Part shown: in pieces, positions 9,206 to 20,117 of the stretch
Position numbering within the stretch: the first letter of the stretch is position 1
Layout: each line of letters opens with the position of its first letter
Assembly: GCF_049803835.1 (NCBI RefSeq)
Contig: NZ_JBNAGK010000007.1
Coordinates: 205,252 to 269,251, forward strand
Length of the DNA: 64,000 nt
DNA from: Pacificoceanicola sp049803835
Lineage (GTDB): Bacteria; Pseudomonadota; Alphaproteobacteria; Rhodobacterales; Rhodobacteraceae
Reading direction: 5' to 3'
The notes under the pieces: generated by a model
The model's database searches: none
The model's input: the letters and a program-made list of their open reading frames with translations, nothing else
What the model was told of the DNA's origin: nothing
Made by a program: the position numbers and the translations under genes

Positions 9206-10927
9206 TTACTTCCAGGACGCGATCAGCTCGTCATAGCTGACGGTCTTGGGCTCTTCGTCCTCGTTCTCCAGCTTGGGGTAGGGCGCTCCGGGCTGGTCGA
9301 ACCAGTACTGCGCGTCCCGCTCCTCGTTCAGCTTCGGACCGATGTCACCCTGGATGCCGGCACGCTCCAGACGCTCCAGAACCCGTTCCTGGTCCGCGCA
9401 GAGCGCATCAAGCGCTTCCTGCGGGGTCTTGGCACCGGACATCGCGTCGCCGATGTTCTGCCACCACAGCTGCGCCAGCTTCGGGTAGTCCGGCACGTTG
9501 GTACCGGTCGGCGACCAGGCCACGCGGGCGGGTGAGCGGTAGAACTCGACCAGACCGCCCAGCTTGTCCGCGCGGTCGGTGAAGCTCTGGTGCTGCACGG
9601 TCGACTCGCGGATGAAGGTCAGGCCGACGTGCGACTTCTTCACGTCCACGGTCTTCGACGTGACGAACTGGGCATAGAGCCAGGCCGCCTGCGCCCGATC
9701 CACCGGGGTGGACTTCATCAGCGTCCAGGAGCCTGCATCCTGATAGCCGACCTTCTGGCCTTCCTTCCAGTAGACGCCATGCGGCGAGGGGGCCATGCGC
9801 CACTTCGGCGTGCCGTCCTCGTTCATCACCGGCAGACCCGGCTTGACCGTGTCGGCGGTGAAGGCGGTGTACCAGAACATCTGCTGGGCGATGTTGCCTT
9901 GCGCCGGGATCGGGCCTGCCTCGGAGAAGGTCATGCCGGCGGCGGCGGGCGGCGTGTACTTCTGCAGCCACTCGATCGCCTTGGTCACGGCATAGACCGC
10001 AGCGGGGGCGTTGGTCGCACCACCACGGGCCACGCAGGAGCCGGTGGGCTGGGACTGCTCGTTCACGCGGATGCCCCATTCGTCGACCGGAAGGCCGTTC
10101 GGTTCACCCACGTCGCCCATGCCGGCCATGGACATCCACGCATCGGTGTAGCGCCAGCCGAGCGAGGGGTCCTTCTTGCCGTAGTCCATGTTGCCGAAGA
10201 CCTCGCCTTCGACACCCATGTGCGACAGGTCGCGCCCAGTGAAGAATTCGGCGATGTCCTCATAGGCCGACCAGTTGACCGGCACGCCGAGGTCGTAGCC
10301 GTACTTCTCCTTGAAGTCGGCCTTGTTTTTCTCGTCGTTGAACCAGTCGTAGCGGAACCAGTAGAGGTTCGCGAACTGCTGGGTCGGCAGCTGGTAGACC
10401 TTGCCGTCCGGGCCGGTGGTGAAGCTCAGGCCGATGAAGTCGTCGAGATCCAGTGTCGGCGAGGTGACGCTGGCGCCTTCTCCGGCGATCCAGTCGGTCA
10501 GGTTGCGCACCTGCTGGTAGCGCCAGTGGGTGCCGATCAGGTCGCTGTCGTTGATGTAGCCGTCGTAGATGTTCTCGCCGGACTGCATCTGTGTCTGGAG
10601 TTTCTCCACCACGTCGCCTTCGCCGATCAGGTCGTGGGTGACCTTGATGCCGGTGATGGCGGTGAAGGCCGGCGCGAGCACCTGGCTTTCGTATTCATGC
10701 GTGGTGATGGTTTCGGAGACGACCTTGATCTCCATGCCCTGGAACGGCTGGGCCGCGTCGACGAAGAATTGCATCTCCGCTTCCTGCTCGGCGCGGGACA
10801 GCGACGACAGATCGCCGATTTCCGCGTCGAGGAAGGCTTTCGCCGCCTCCATGTCCGCAAACGCGCCGCTCCCCGTGAGGGCGAGCGCCACCGCCAATGC
10901 GGTGGTCGATTTCAATGCCAAGTTCAT
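9206..10927 (-). CDS. glpV: Glycerol ABC transporter periplasmic binding protein GlpV, 573 aa
   Basis: Secreted solute-binding protein. Residues 1-25 are a signal peptide (ALALTGSGAFA then D), and the mature part is unusually large for a binding protein. The length, motifs and position as last gene of glpDSTPQUV match GlpV of the Rhizobium-type glycerol uptake system. It captures glycerol in the periplasm and passes it to GlpP/GlpQ. The ATG at 10927 follows GGGAGGA. The 89-base gap to glpU has no obvious promoter. The substrate is inferred from operon context with glpD and glpR, which is strong. Confidence 0.9.
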   Translation of the reverse strand: MNLALKSTTALAVALALTGSGAFADMEAAKAFLDAEIGDLSSLSRAEQEAEMQFFVDAAQPFQGMEIKVVSETITTHEYESQVLAPAFTAITGIKVTHDLIGEGDVVEKLQTQMQSGENIYDGYINDSDLIGTHWRYQQVRNLTDWIAGEGASVTSPTLDLDDFIGLSFTTGPDGKVYQLPTQQFANLYWFRYDWFNDEKNKADFKEKYGYDLGVPVNWSAYEDIAEFFTGRDLSHMGVEGEVFGNMDYGKKDPSLGWRYTDAWMSMAGMGDVGEPNGLPVDEWGIRVNEQSQPTGSCVARGGATNAPAAVYAVTKAIEWLQKYTPPAAAGMTFSEAGPIPAQGNIAQQMFWYTAFTADTVKPGLPVMNEDGTPKWRMAPSPHGVYWKEGQKVGYQDAGSWTLMKSTPVDRAQAAWLYAQFVTSKTVDVKKSHVGLTFIRESTVQHQSFTDRADKLGGLVEFYRSPARVAWSPTGTNVPDYPKLAQLWWQNIGDAMSGAKTPQEALDALCADQERVLERLERAGIQGDIGPKLNEERDAQYWFDQPGAPYPKLENEDEEPKTVSYDELIASWK

Positions 10928-11016
10928 GTTGGTCCTCCCATTGTCGAACTTTGGTTGTGTTGGGTAGCGTCCCCGGGGTTCTCCTGACCCTGTTTCGGGG
11001 GCGCCGCCGTTTCCTG

Positions 11017-11292
11017 TCATACCCAGCGGAACACCGCCGCCGCGTAGACCGCGCAGACCGCCAGGGCCCACGGCTGCGTGTCGGGGCCGACAAGGCCGAG
11101 CCACGCGAGATTGATGAACGCGCTGCCGAGCAGCGTGATGAAGAGGCGGTCGCCTCTGGTGGTTTCGATGCGCAGCACGCCGGTGCGCGGCGTCTCCGGA
11201 AACTTGATCGCCAGCACCGTGAAGGTGATCAGTAACGCGGCGATGACGGCGAAGAAGATCGCGGTCGGCAGGGTCCAGGCCATCCAGTCCAT
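11017..11292 (-). CDS. glpU: GlpU, small membrane protein of the glycerol ABC system (DUF2160), 91 aa
   Basis: Starts at the ATG at 11292 behind AAAGGAG, giving MDWMAWTLPTAIFF. Three to four hydrophobic segments cover most of the 91 residues, with the conserved KFPETPR-x-G and TTRGDRLFI stretches of DUF2160. This small inner-membrane protein is found between glpQ and glpV in alphaproteobacterial glycerol operons. Its exact function is not established. Here it is separated from glpQ by an extra gene whose TAA stop (11306-11308) lies just upstream of the glpU ribosome-binding site. Confidence 0.85.
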   Translation of the reverse strand: MDWMAWTLPTAIFFAVIAALLITFTVLAIKFPETPRTGVLRIETTRGDRLFITLLGSAFINLAWLGLVGPDTQPWALAVCAVYAAAVFRWV

Positions 11293-11305
11293 GTTATGCG
11301 CTCCT

Positions 11306-11718
11306 TTATCCGCTGATAGATTTCGTAAAGCCGCCCAGAATGCCTCCAAAGAACGTTCCGGCGTTAGCATACCCGGTGCCATTTGAGTTGGCTTCCTTCA
11401 CCGCCGCACCTAAGGTCAGCTCACCGTCAAACTTTTCAGAAAGCAGTTTGAAGCCCTTTGAAGTTAGAAAAAAACTTCGGGCGAAGATTGTGTTGTCTTT
11501 CTGAGAAAACTGGTTTTTTCGCTCGGTATAGCCTGAGGCGATTATACCCTCATATCCAAGCCACAACACTGCGTCCCGAAACAGCCGGTGACTGTCATCG
11601 TTTGCCTCATACCCAAGTTCTCTCACAGAAAATGTCTGCCTAGTGACACCGCCATCTGCAAGATGGCCGATTATCATTGCGATCATCCGCTCGCTTTCGT
11701 TCAGTATTGAGTCGCTCA

Positions 11719-11719
<1 letters not shown>
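11306..11719 (-). CDS. Unknown 137-aa protein inserted in the glp operon
   Basis: The reading frame starts at an ATG at 11719 that overlaps the glpQ stop as TGATG, so translation is probably coupled. The protein starts MSDSILNESERMIAM. A helical N-terminal half has RQTFSVRELGYEAND and a segment resembling a small winged-helix or helical DNA-binding fold (RLFRDAVLWLGYEGIIAS). The C-terminus is glycine-rich and hydrophobic (GTFFGGILGGF). I do not recognise the family. Base composition is clearly lower in GC than the flanking glp genes, with A/T runs such as TTTTTTC, and the canonical operon has glpQ followed directly by glpU. The gene is therefore a likely acquired insertion. No mobile-element ends are visible around it. 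Confidence 0.7.
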
Positions 11720-12570
<851 letters not shown>

Positions 12571-12573
12571 CGC

Positions 12574-13442
<869 letters not shown>

Positions 13443-13446
<4 letters not shown>

Positions 13447-14540
13447 GCGGCTCCCGCGGTTTGAGCGTGCCCCTGCGGGGTGACCAGCCAGTCGTTGGCA
13501 TAGACGTTCACATGGGGCGCATCGAAGGTGACACGGTTCATGTCGGCGCTGACCGCCTCGTCCTCACCGGCGATGATGTTGATGTCGAAGCCGAAGAATT
13601 CGGCGCGGATGATCTTGTGGCGGCCAACGTCCTCGACCCGGCGCACCTTTACCGGCAGGCCCTCGGTCTGGGACAGCCGGGCGTATTCCGGGCGCACACC
13701 AATGGCGACCTTGCCCTCGGGCGGCGCGTAGCCTTGAGCCAGTTGCACGTGGGAGCCGTTGATATAGGCCTTGTCCCCCTCGACGCGCGCCGGGATCACG
13801 TTCATGCCGGGCGAGCCGATGAAATAGCCGACGAAGGTGTGTTCAGGCCGCTCGAACAGTTCCTCGGGCGTGCCGATCTGCACCACGCGGCCATCGTACA
13901 TCACCACTACCTTGTCCGCGAAGGTCAGCGCCTCTGTCTGGTCATGGGTGACGTAGATCATCGTATGACCGAAATCGCGGTGCAGCTTTTTCAGCTGGGT
14001 TCGCAGCTCCCATTTCATGTGCGGGTCGATCACGGTCAGCGGCTCGTCGAACAGCAGGGCGTTGACGTCCTTGCGGACCATGCCCCGGCCCAGCGAAATC
14101 TTCTGCTTGGCATCCGCCGTCAGCCCGCGCGCCTTCTTGCGCAGCATGTCCTCCATGCCGATCATCCGGGCGATTTCCTGCACGCGCTCCGCGACATACT
14201 TCTCGTCCCGGCCCCGGTTGCGCAGCGGGAAAGCGAGATTGTCGTGCACGCTCATGGTGTCGTAGACCACCGGGAACTGGAACACCTGCGCGATGTTGCG
14301 TTCGGCGGTGGGGGCGTGGGTCACGTCCTTGCCGTCGAACAGGATGCGCCCCTGCGACGGGTGCAGCAGCCCGGAAATGATGTTGAGCAGCGTGGACTTG
14401 CCACAGCCGGACGCGCCGAGCAGGGCATAGGCGGCGCCGTCGTCCCAATCGTGGTTCAGTTCCTTCAGCGCGAAGTCGTCCTCGCCGGCGGGATTGGCGA
14501 GGTAGGAGTGCGCGAGGTTGTCGAGGGTGATCTTGGCCAT
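13443..14540 (-). CDS. glpT: Glycerol ABC transporter ATPase GlpT, 365 aa
   Basis: CUT1-type ATPase. Walker A is GASGCGKST, Walker B is ALLFDEP, and the switch His lies in YVTHDQTEAL. The signature region reads LTADAKQKISLGRG instead of LSGGQxQR, a degenerate form that is normal for one of the two ATPases of the GlpST pair. A C-terminal TOBE-like domain follows (about 250-350). It works as a heterodimer with GlpS on the cytoplasmic face of GlpP/GlpQ. It is 11 bases downstream of glpS. Confidence 0.9.
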
Positions 14541-14551
14541 GGCGTCCTCCC

Positions 14552-15640
14552 TCAGGCCGCGAGCGCGTAGGCGGCAGGGGAGACAAGCGCCCCGTCCTCG
14601 CCGAAGATGTAGACATGCCGGGGGTCGAGATAGACATCGAGCGGTGCGCCGAGGTCGAGGTCATGCACCCCGTGGATCAGCCCGACCCAGCGCTGCCCCG
14701 CATGATCGAGGTGCACGAAGGTCTCCGAGCCGGTCAGTTCCGTGACCGAGAGCGTGGTGGAAAACTGCATGGCATCCGCCGAATGGCGGGTGATCTCCAG
14801 ATGGTTGGGGCGGAACCCGGCGGTGTAGCGGCCATCCGCCAGTTCGGCCAACTTGCCGGTGGCGGTGGTGCCTTGTCCGTCGCCGAACATGAGGCGGGAG
14901 CCGGTCTTGGCGATCGGCAGGAAGTTCATCGGCGGATCGGAGAAGACCCGCGCCGTGGTGGCATCCACCGGCTTGCGGTAGACCGTCGGCGTCGGCCCGA
15001 ACTGGGTGATCCGGCCTTCCCAGAGCGTGGCGACATTGCCGCCGAGCAGCAGCGCCTCCTCCGGTTCGGTGGTGGCATAGACGAAGATCGAGCCGGAGGC
15101 CTCGAAGATCTTCGGGATCTCCACGCGCAGTTCCTCGCGCAGCTTGTAGTCGAGGTTGGCCAGCGGCTCGTCGAGCAGCACCAGACCGGCGTTCTTGACC
15201 AGCGCCCGGGCGAGGGCGCAGCGCTGCTGCTGGCCGCCCGACAACTCCAGCGGCTTGCGGGACAGCATCGGCGTGAGTTTCATCAGCTCGGCGGTCTCGC
15301 GGACGCGGCGGTCGATTTCCGCCTTTGCCACGCCCATCAGGCGCATGGGGGAGGCGATGTTGTCGTAAACGCTCATCGACGGGTAATTGATGAACTGCTG
15401 ATACACCATGGCGACCTTGCGGTCCTGCACCCGCATGCCGGTCACATCCTCGCCGTTCCAGAAAACCTGGCCGGTCGCAGGCACGTCGAGACCGGCCATC
15501 AGGCGCATCAGCGAGGTCTTCCCGGACAAGGTCGGCCCGAGCAGCACGTTCATCGTGCCCTTTTCCAGCGTCAGATCCGTGGGGTGGATGTGCGTCTGCC
15601 CCTCGACGGTCTTCGATACGCCCTTAAGTTCCAGCGTCAT
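14552..15640 (-). CDS. glpS: Glycerol ABC transporter ATPase GlpS, 362 aa
   Basis: Second ATPase of the glycerol importer. Walker A is GPTLSGKTS (a variant P-loop with L-S-G-K-T), the signature LSGGQQQRCALARAL is intact, and Walker B is LVLLDEP. The switch position reads YATTEPEEAL, so the usual H-D is replaced by T-E. Its sister GlpT has the intact His but a degenerate signature. Each subunit of the pair therefore lacks one conserved element, which suggests one complete and one incomplete ATP site. A TOBE-like C-terminus follows. It starts 13 bases after glpD. Confidence 0.9.
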   Translation of the reverse strand: MTLELKGVSKTVEGQTHIHPTDLTLEKGTMNVLLGPTLSGKTSLMRLMAGLDVPATGQVFWNGEDVTGMRVQDRKVAMVYQQFINYPSMSVYDNIASPMRLMGVAKAEIDRRVRETAELMKLTPMLSRKPLELSGGQQQRCALARALVKNAGLVLLDEPLANLDYKLREELRVEIPKIFEASGSIFVYATTEPEEALLLGGNVATLWEGRITQFGPTPTVYRKPVDATTARVFSDPPMNFLPIAKTGSRLMFGDGQGTTATGKLAELADGRYTAGFRPNHLEITRHSADAMQFSTTLSVTELTGSETFVHLDHAGQRWVGLIHGVHDLDLGAPLDVYLDPRHVYIFGEDGALVSPAAYALAA

Positions 15641-15653
15641 CGCGCCCTCCTCC

Positions 15654-17252
15654 TCATTCTGCTGCTGCGGACGTGGATTGGCGATGTGCCGCCATCCAGT
15701 CGTCTAGAGCGCGAATCTGTTCGCCCGTCAGCCGCAAGCCGAGCTTGTTGCGGCGCCAGACCACGTCTTCGGCCGTCCGCGCAAACTCGTGTTCCATCAG
15801 CCAGGCAACCTCCACCTGCGTCAGCGTGGCTCCGAAGTCCCGTCCGAGGTCGGCCGGGTCTTCAACCTTGCCGAGAACGCCTTTCGCTTCCGTACCATAG
15901 GCCCGCACCAGCCGCCGGGCCCAGAAATCGGTCAGGAACGGGTAGCGGCCCTTCAGGTCCGAGACCAGCGCAGCGACCCCGTCGACCGGGAAGTCCCCGC
16001 CGGGCAGGGGCACACCGGCGGTCCATTTGCCCTTGGGCAGGGACAGCTGCGTACCGATCTTTTCGAGCGCGCTTTCGGCGAGACGGCGATAGGTGGTGAT
16101 CTTGCCGCCGAAGATGTTGAGAACCGGCGCCCCGGCGGAGGTATCCACCTTGAGCGTGTAATCGCGCGTGGCCGCCGTGGCGCTGCTGGCGCCGTCGTCG
16201 TACAGAGGACGCACGCCGGAGTAGGTCCAGACGATGTCGGACCGGGTCAGTTGACGCTTGAAATACTGGTTGGCGAACGCGAGCAGGTAGTCCTGCTCCG
16301 CGGGCGTGCACTCCGGCGTGTTCGACGGGTCGTCATGCTCTGCATCGGTCGTGCCGATCAACGTGTAGTCCGTCTCGTAGGGGATGGCGAAGATAATGCG
16401 GCCATCGGTCCCCTGAAAGAAGTAGCACTTGTCGTGGTCATACAACCTTTCCGTGACGATATGGCTGCCCCGCACCAGCCGAACACCCTCGCGCGCGTTC
16501 ACCCGGACCTTGGTCCGGATTATGTCACCCACCCACGGCCCGCCGGCGTTGACCAGCATGCGGGCGTGGTGTGTCCTGACCTCATCGCTTTCGGAATTGC
16601 GCGTTTCGATGCGCCAAAGTCCGTTTTCGCTTGTCGCGCTCAGGACCTTCGTCCGGGTCATGATCCGGGCGCCGCGGGCTTCGGCGTCGCGGGCGTTGAG
16701 CACCACAAGCCGCGAGTCCTCGACCCAGCAATCGGAGTATTCGTAGGCCCGTGCAAAGCGGTCCTGCAGCGGGGCGCCCTCCGCCGTGCCACTCAGGGAG
16801 ACAGTCGTCGTGCCGGGAAGGATGTGACGGCCGCCGAGGTGATCATACAAAAACAGCCCGAGCCGGATCAGCCAGGCCGGCCGGCGTCCCCGCATCCAGG
16901 GCATGAAGATCCCCAGAAGCTTTGACGTCGGCGTATCGGACTCGAACCGCATATCCTTATGATAAGGAAGAACAAAACGCATGGGCCAACTGATGTGTGG
17001 CATCGCCTTGAGCAGAGTTTCCCGCTCGATCAGCGCCTCGCGCACCAGTCGGAATTCGAAGAACTCGAGGTAACGAAGGCCGCCGTGAAACAGTTTGGTG
17101 GATGCCGAGGATGTGGCCGAGGCCAGGTCGTTCATTTCCGCCAGGGCGACGGACAATCCACGCCCCGCCGCATCCCGGGCGATGCCGCACCCGTTGATGC
17201 CACCGCCAATGATGAACAGGTCCAAGGGTTCGGCATCTTTGGAATGTTTCAC
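15654..17252 (-). CDS. glpD: Aerobic glycerol-3-phosphate dehydrogenase GlpD, 532 aa
   Basis: FAD-dependent membrane-associated enzyme oxidising sn-glycerol-3-phosphate to dihydroxyacetone phosphate and passing electrons to quinone. The FAD motif is IIGGGINGCGIARDAAGRG (residues 14-32), and the family signature STKLFHGGLRYLE is present. The GTG at 17252 was chosen because GGGGAGA precedes it and the FAD motif then begins at the usual distance; in-frame starts further upstream would add a non-conserved leader. It is the first gene of the glp operon and divergent from glpR. No glycerol kinase gene is in the window, so phosphorylation must be encoded elsewhere. Confidence 0.92.
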   Translation of the reverse strand: MKHSKDAEPLDLFIIGGGINGCGIARDAAGRGLSVALAEMNDLASATSSASTKLFHGGLRYLEFFEFRLVREALIERETLLKAMPHISWPMRFVLPYHKDMRFESDTPTSKLLGIFMPWMRGRRPAWLIRLGLFLYDHLGGRHILPGTTTVSLSGTAEGAPLQDRFARAYEYSDCWVEDSRLVVLNARDAEARGARIMTRTKVLSATSENGLWRIETRNSESDEVRTHHARMLVNAGGPWVGDIIRTKVRVNAREGVRLVRGSHIVTERLYDHDKCYFFQGTDGRIIFAIPYETDYTLIGTTDAEHDDPSNTPECTPAEQDYLLAFANQYFKRQLTRSDIVWTYSGVRPLYDDGASSATAATRDYTLKVDTSAGAPVLNIFGGKITTYRRLAESALEKIGTQLSLPKGKWTAGVPLPGGDFPVDGVAALVSDLKGRYPFLTDFWARRLVRAYGTEAKGVLGKVEDPADLGRDFGATLTQVEVAWLMEHEFARTAEDVVWRRNKLGLRLTGEQIRALDDWMAAHRQSTSAAAE

Positions 17253-17320
17253 GCGATTCTCCCCAAGCGCGTTTTGCACCATGTTTGTGACAAATGCGCC
17301 GCCATTTGGCAAGCGGTTGT

Positions 17321-17440
17321 TTTCGTTTTTGTTCGTTATTGGGTTTTGTCGCGAAATCATGGCGTTGTCTTGCAATCCGGGCGGCCAATGGGCCGTTCAT
17401 TGGGTGATCTGGACAGATTATATTTGCCTTGCTGTTCGTT
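17321..17440. promoter_or_regulatory. Candidate GlpR operators between glpD and glpR
   Basis: The divergent intergenic region carries TTTCGTT (17321-17327) and GTTCGTT (17331-17337), spaced 10 bp or one helical turn. A further GTTCGTTTTTTG lies at 17434-17445. Repeats of this T-T-C-G-T-T type are the kind of site used by DeoR-family repressors, which bind direct repeats. Assignment to GlpR is inference from position. Confidence 0.45.
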
Positions 17441-17507
17441 TTTTGTGAGTCTTCCCGTCAGACCGCGCGTCACGTTCCGCATCGGCGCGCAATCCGAAAG
17501 GCAAAGC

Positions 17508-18272
17508 ATGTCGCAGACGTTCCGACATCCCGAAATCCTCGAAATCGCCCGCCGGGAGGGGAAGGTAACAGTCGACGGGCTCGCCCAGCATTTCGGCGTA
17601 ACCCTGCAGACCATTCGCCGCGACCTGACCGATCTCGCGGAGGCGGGGCGGCTCGAGCGGGTGCATGGCGGCGCCGTGCTGCCCTCCGGCACCACAAACA
17701 TCGGCTACGAGGAGCGCCGGAGCCTGAATCCGGACGCCAAACGTGCCATCGCCCGGGTCTGCGCGGCGGAAATCCCCAACGACATTTCGCTGTTCCTCAA
17801 CATCGGCACGTCGACCGAGGCGGTGGCCGAGGAGCTGATGAACCACAAGAACCTGATGGTGGTGACGAACAACATGAACGTGGCTAACATCCTTGTCGGG
17901 AACAACGATTGCGAGATCATCGTGACGGGCGGGCAATTGCGCCGTGCGGACGGCGGTCTGGTCGGCAATCTCGCCGCCGAAACCATCCGACAGTTCAAGT
18001 TCGACCTCGCGGTGATCGGCTGTTCGGCGCTGGATCGGGAAGGGGATCTTCTGGATTTCGACATTCAGGAGGTGAGCGTCAGCAAGGCCATCCTGCGCCA
18101 GTCCCGCAAGACCTTTCTCGTTGCCGATCAGACGAAACTGTCGCGCAGCGCTCCGGCCCGCATCGCCTCGCTTGCCGATCTCGACACGTTCTTCACCGAC
18201 CGCCCGTTGCCGGCCGATCTGAAGGCCGCCTGTCATTCGTGGCGCACGCGAGTCGTCGTTACGGGCGGCTGA
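17508..18272 (+). CDS. glpR: Glycerol operon repressor GlpR (DeoR family), 254 aa
   Basis: N-terminal DeoR winged helix (residues about 5-58): RHPEILEIARREGKVTVDGL, then VTLQTIRRDLTDL, and the family RVHGGA motif. The C-terminal domain is the sugar-phosphate isomerase-like DeoRC fold, with NIGTSTEAVAEEL for phosphate binding and a GCSALD segment. Divergent from glpD, it should sense glycerol-3-phosphate and repress the operon and itself. The ATG at 17508 was chosen because the DNA-binding domain begins at once; the weak Shine-Dalgarno is AAAGGCAAAGC. Confidence 0.9.
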   Translation: MSQTFRHPEILEIARREGKVTVDGLAQHFGVTLQTIRRDLTDLAEAGRLERVHGGAVLPSGTTNIGYEERRSLNPDAKRAIARVCAAEIPNDISLFLNIGTSTEAVAEELMNHKNLMVVTNNMNVANILVGNNDCEIIVTGGQLRRADGGLVGNLAAETIRQFKFDLAVIGCSALDREGDLLDFDIQEVSVSKAILRQSRKTFLVADQTKLSRSAPARIASLADLDTFFTDRPLPADLKAACHSWRTRVVVTGG

Positions 18273-18462
18273 GCTGACGCGCAAAGGCGCGGCAGGACTC
18301 GGTCGCAGACAGTCTCAAACGCATTCAACGCCTGCAGCTGCCTGAACGCGCCGCATCTTCGTCGTGCGGCGGAAGTCATTGCCTGTATTGCATTTTTGGA
18401 TGGCCCGCAGCACGTCGTTCCGGCTTTCCGGTACGCTCGGATGGAGGGGGTAAAGTCGCGTA

Positions 18463-18491
18463 TTGACAGATCTGCCGTGTTACATGTTACA
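18463..18491 (+). promoter_or_regulatory. Putative promoter/operator of the lyase-TRAP operon
   Basis: TTGACA at 18463-18468 is followed 9 bases later by a tandem direct repeat TGTTACA-TGTTACA (18478-18491). The repeat spans the expected -10 position and lies 64 bases before the first gene. The repeat could be the binding site of the GntR regulator at the operon end, though the FCD subfamily usually prefers inverted repeats. Confidence 0.35.
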
Positions 18492-18555
18492 CATTTCAAA
18501 CGCCGGGTCGTGAGTCCCGGCGCTTCGGGTGAGGGACCGGGGGAGGAGATCACAG

Positions 18556-19413
18556 ATGACGGCAGCCGGCACATTGCGGGCGAGTCTGCAGGCGGGCAGC
18601 CTTGTCGTGGCGCCGGGCGCACCCGATGCGCTGACCGCGCGGCTTGTTCAGGGGCAGGGGTTCGACGCGGTCTACATGACCGGGCTCGGTGCAACGGCGA
18701 CGCGACTCGGACAGCCCGACCTTGGCCTCATGACGCAGACCGAAATGGCGGACCACGCGCGGGCTTTCGTGCGGGCGGTGGACATTCCGGTGATCGCCGA
18801 CGCGGATACCGGCTATGGCGGGGCGCTGAACGTGGCGCGGACCGTGCAGGAATACATGCTGGGCGGCGTCGCGGCGCTGCACCTGGAGGATCAAATCTCG
18901 CCCAAGCGCTGCGGGCAATTGGCCGGGGTGCGGCTGGTAACGCCCGAAGAGGGTGCGGCGCGTCTGGCGGCGGCGATGGACGCGCGGGGCGCCGGGGAGA
19001 TCGTGCTGATCGGGCGCACGGATGCCTTGCCAGCCCTGGGAATGGACGAGGCGGTGGCGCGGGCGGCGCGGTATCGCGATACGGGCGTCGACCTGATCTT
19101 CGTCGACGGGGTAAAGACCCGAAGCGAGGTCGAGGAGATCGCGAAGCGGGTCGAGGGGCCGAAGGTGCTGAGCCTCGTGGACGGCACTGACGCGGCTCAG
19201 TTGAGCGTCGCAGACGTTCGGGAGCTTGGTTTCTCCGTGGTGATGTACGCGGTGACGACGCTGTTTGCCGCCGTCAAGGCGAGCAATGACGCGTTGGCGC
19301 GGCTGAAGGCGTCCGGCAAGCCGGGCGGCGGGGCGGCGCTGACCTATGCGGAGTTCTGCGAGGTGGTCGACCTTGCCGAGCATCAGGCCTTTGCCCACAG
19401 GCACGGCGAATGA
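18556..19413 (+). CDS. Isocitrate lyase / PEP mutase superfamily protein, 285 aa
   Basis: TIM-barrel enzyme of the ICL/PEPM superfamily. The Mg-binding motif is DADTGYGG (82-89), the catalytic-loop motif PKRCGQ (116-121) carries Cys119, and HLEDQ lies at 109-113. A Cys in this loop is typical of lyases such as methylisocitrate or 2,3-dimethylmalate lyase and of some oxaloacetate decarboxylases; PEP mutases differ here. The likely reaction is C-C bond cleavage or decarboxylation of a 2-hydroxy or 2-oxo acid. The start at 18556 has GGGAGGAG 7 bases upstream. It is the first gene of an operon with an SDR, a TRAP transporter, an FAD oxidase and an HpaI aldolase. The substrate is unknown. Confidence 0.8.
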   Translation: MTAAGTLRASLQAGSLVVAPGAPDALTARLVQGQGFDAVYMTGLGATATRLGQPDLGLMTQTEMADHARAFVRAVDIPVIADADTGYGGALNVARTVQEYMLGGVAALHLEDQISPKRCGQLAGVRLVTPEEGAARLAAAMDARGAGEIVLIGRTDALPALGMDEAVARAARYRDTGVDLIFVDGVKTRSEVEEIAKRVEGPKVLSLVDGTDAAQLSVADVRELGFSVVMYAVTTLFAAVKASNDALARLKASGKPGGGAALTYAEFCEVVDLAEHQAFAHRHGE

Positions 19414-20117
19414 GTGCGGTTGTCCTGATAACCGGCGGCGCCTCCGGCATAGGCCACGCCGTGGCGGAGAGGGTCGTGGCGCGGGGCGAGCGGGTCGTGC
19501 TCTGGGACGTCTCCGACGTCAAGCTGGCCGAGACCTGCGCGGTGCTGGGACCGCTGGCCGAGGGGCATGTGGTCGATGTCTCCGATGCGCAGGCGGTTGC
19601 CGAGGCCCCGATGGGCGGGGCGACGCATCTGGTGAACAACGCCGGGGTGCTCGGCCAGCGGATGGACTGGGCGGATCTCGACGCGGAGCACGTTCAGGGT
19701 GTGCTAGACGTCAATGTCGTCGGGGCGATGATGGTGACATCCGCCTTTCTCAAGGCCCGGGTGCCGCATCCGCAGGCGGCCATCGTCAACATGGCCTCGA
19801 TCGCCGGCGAGAATGGCGGCGCGACCGGGTTTGCGACCTACGGCGCGTCGAAGGGCGCGATCATGGCGCTGACGCGGGCCATGGCGCGGGACTTCGCCGG
19901 TCAGATCCGGGTCAACGCCCTTGCCCCGGGCATCATCGACACGCCGATCCAGGACGCGGTGCTGACGTCTGCGCAGGCGCGGTCTGACATCGAGAAAGGC
20001 ATTCCCATGGGTCGCATGGGAAGCCCGGACGAGGTGGCGGAGGCCGCCGAATGGCTGCTGTTCGGCGCTTCTTACGTCACGGGCGAAATCATCAAGGTTG
20101 CGGGAGGGCGGCGATGA
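19410..20117 (+). CDS. Short-chain dehydrogenase/reductase (SDR), 235 aa
   Basis: Classical SDR. The cofactor motif is ITGGASGIGHAVAE (about residues 6-19), NNAGVLG follows, and the active site is Ser in NMASIAGENGG with YGASK (Tyr and Lys). It ends with the usual PMGRMGSPDEVAEAAEWLL motif. The start overlaps the preceding stop by 4 bases. It presumably oxidises a hydroxyl of the imported substrate or an intermediate, using NAD(P). Confidence 0.85.
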   Translation: MSAVVLITGGASGIGHAVAERVVARGERVVLWDVSDVKLAETCAVLGPLAEGHVVDVSDAQAVAEAPMGGATHLVNNAGVLGQRMDWADLDAEHVQGVLDVNVVGAMMVTSAFLKARVPHPQAAIVNMASIAGENGGATGFATYGASKGAIMALTRAMARDFAGQIRVNALAPGIIDTPIQDAVLTSAQARSDIEKGIPMGRMGSPDEVAEAAEWLLFGASYVTGEIIKVAGGRR

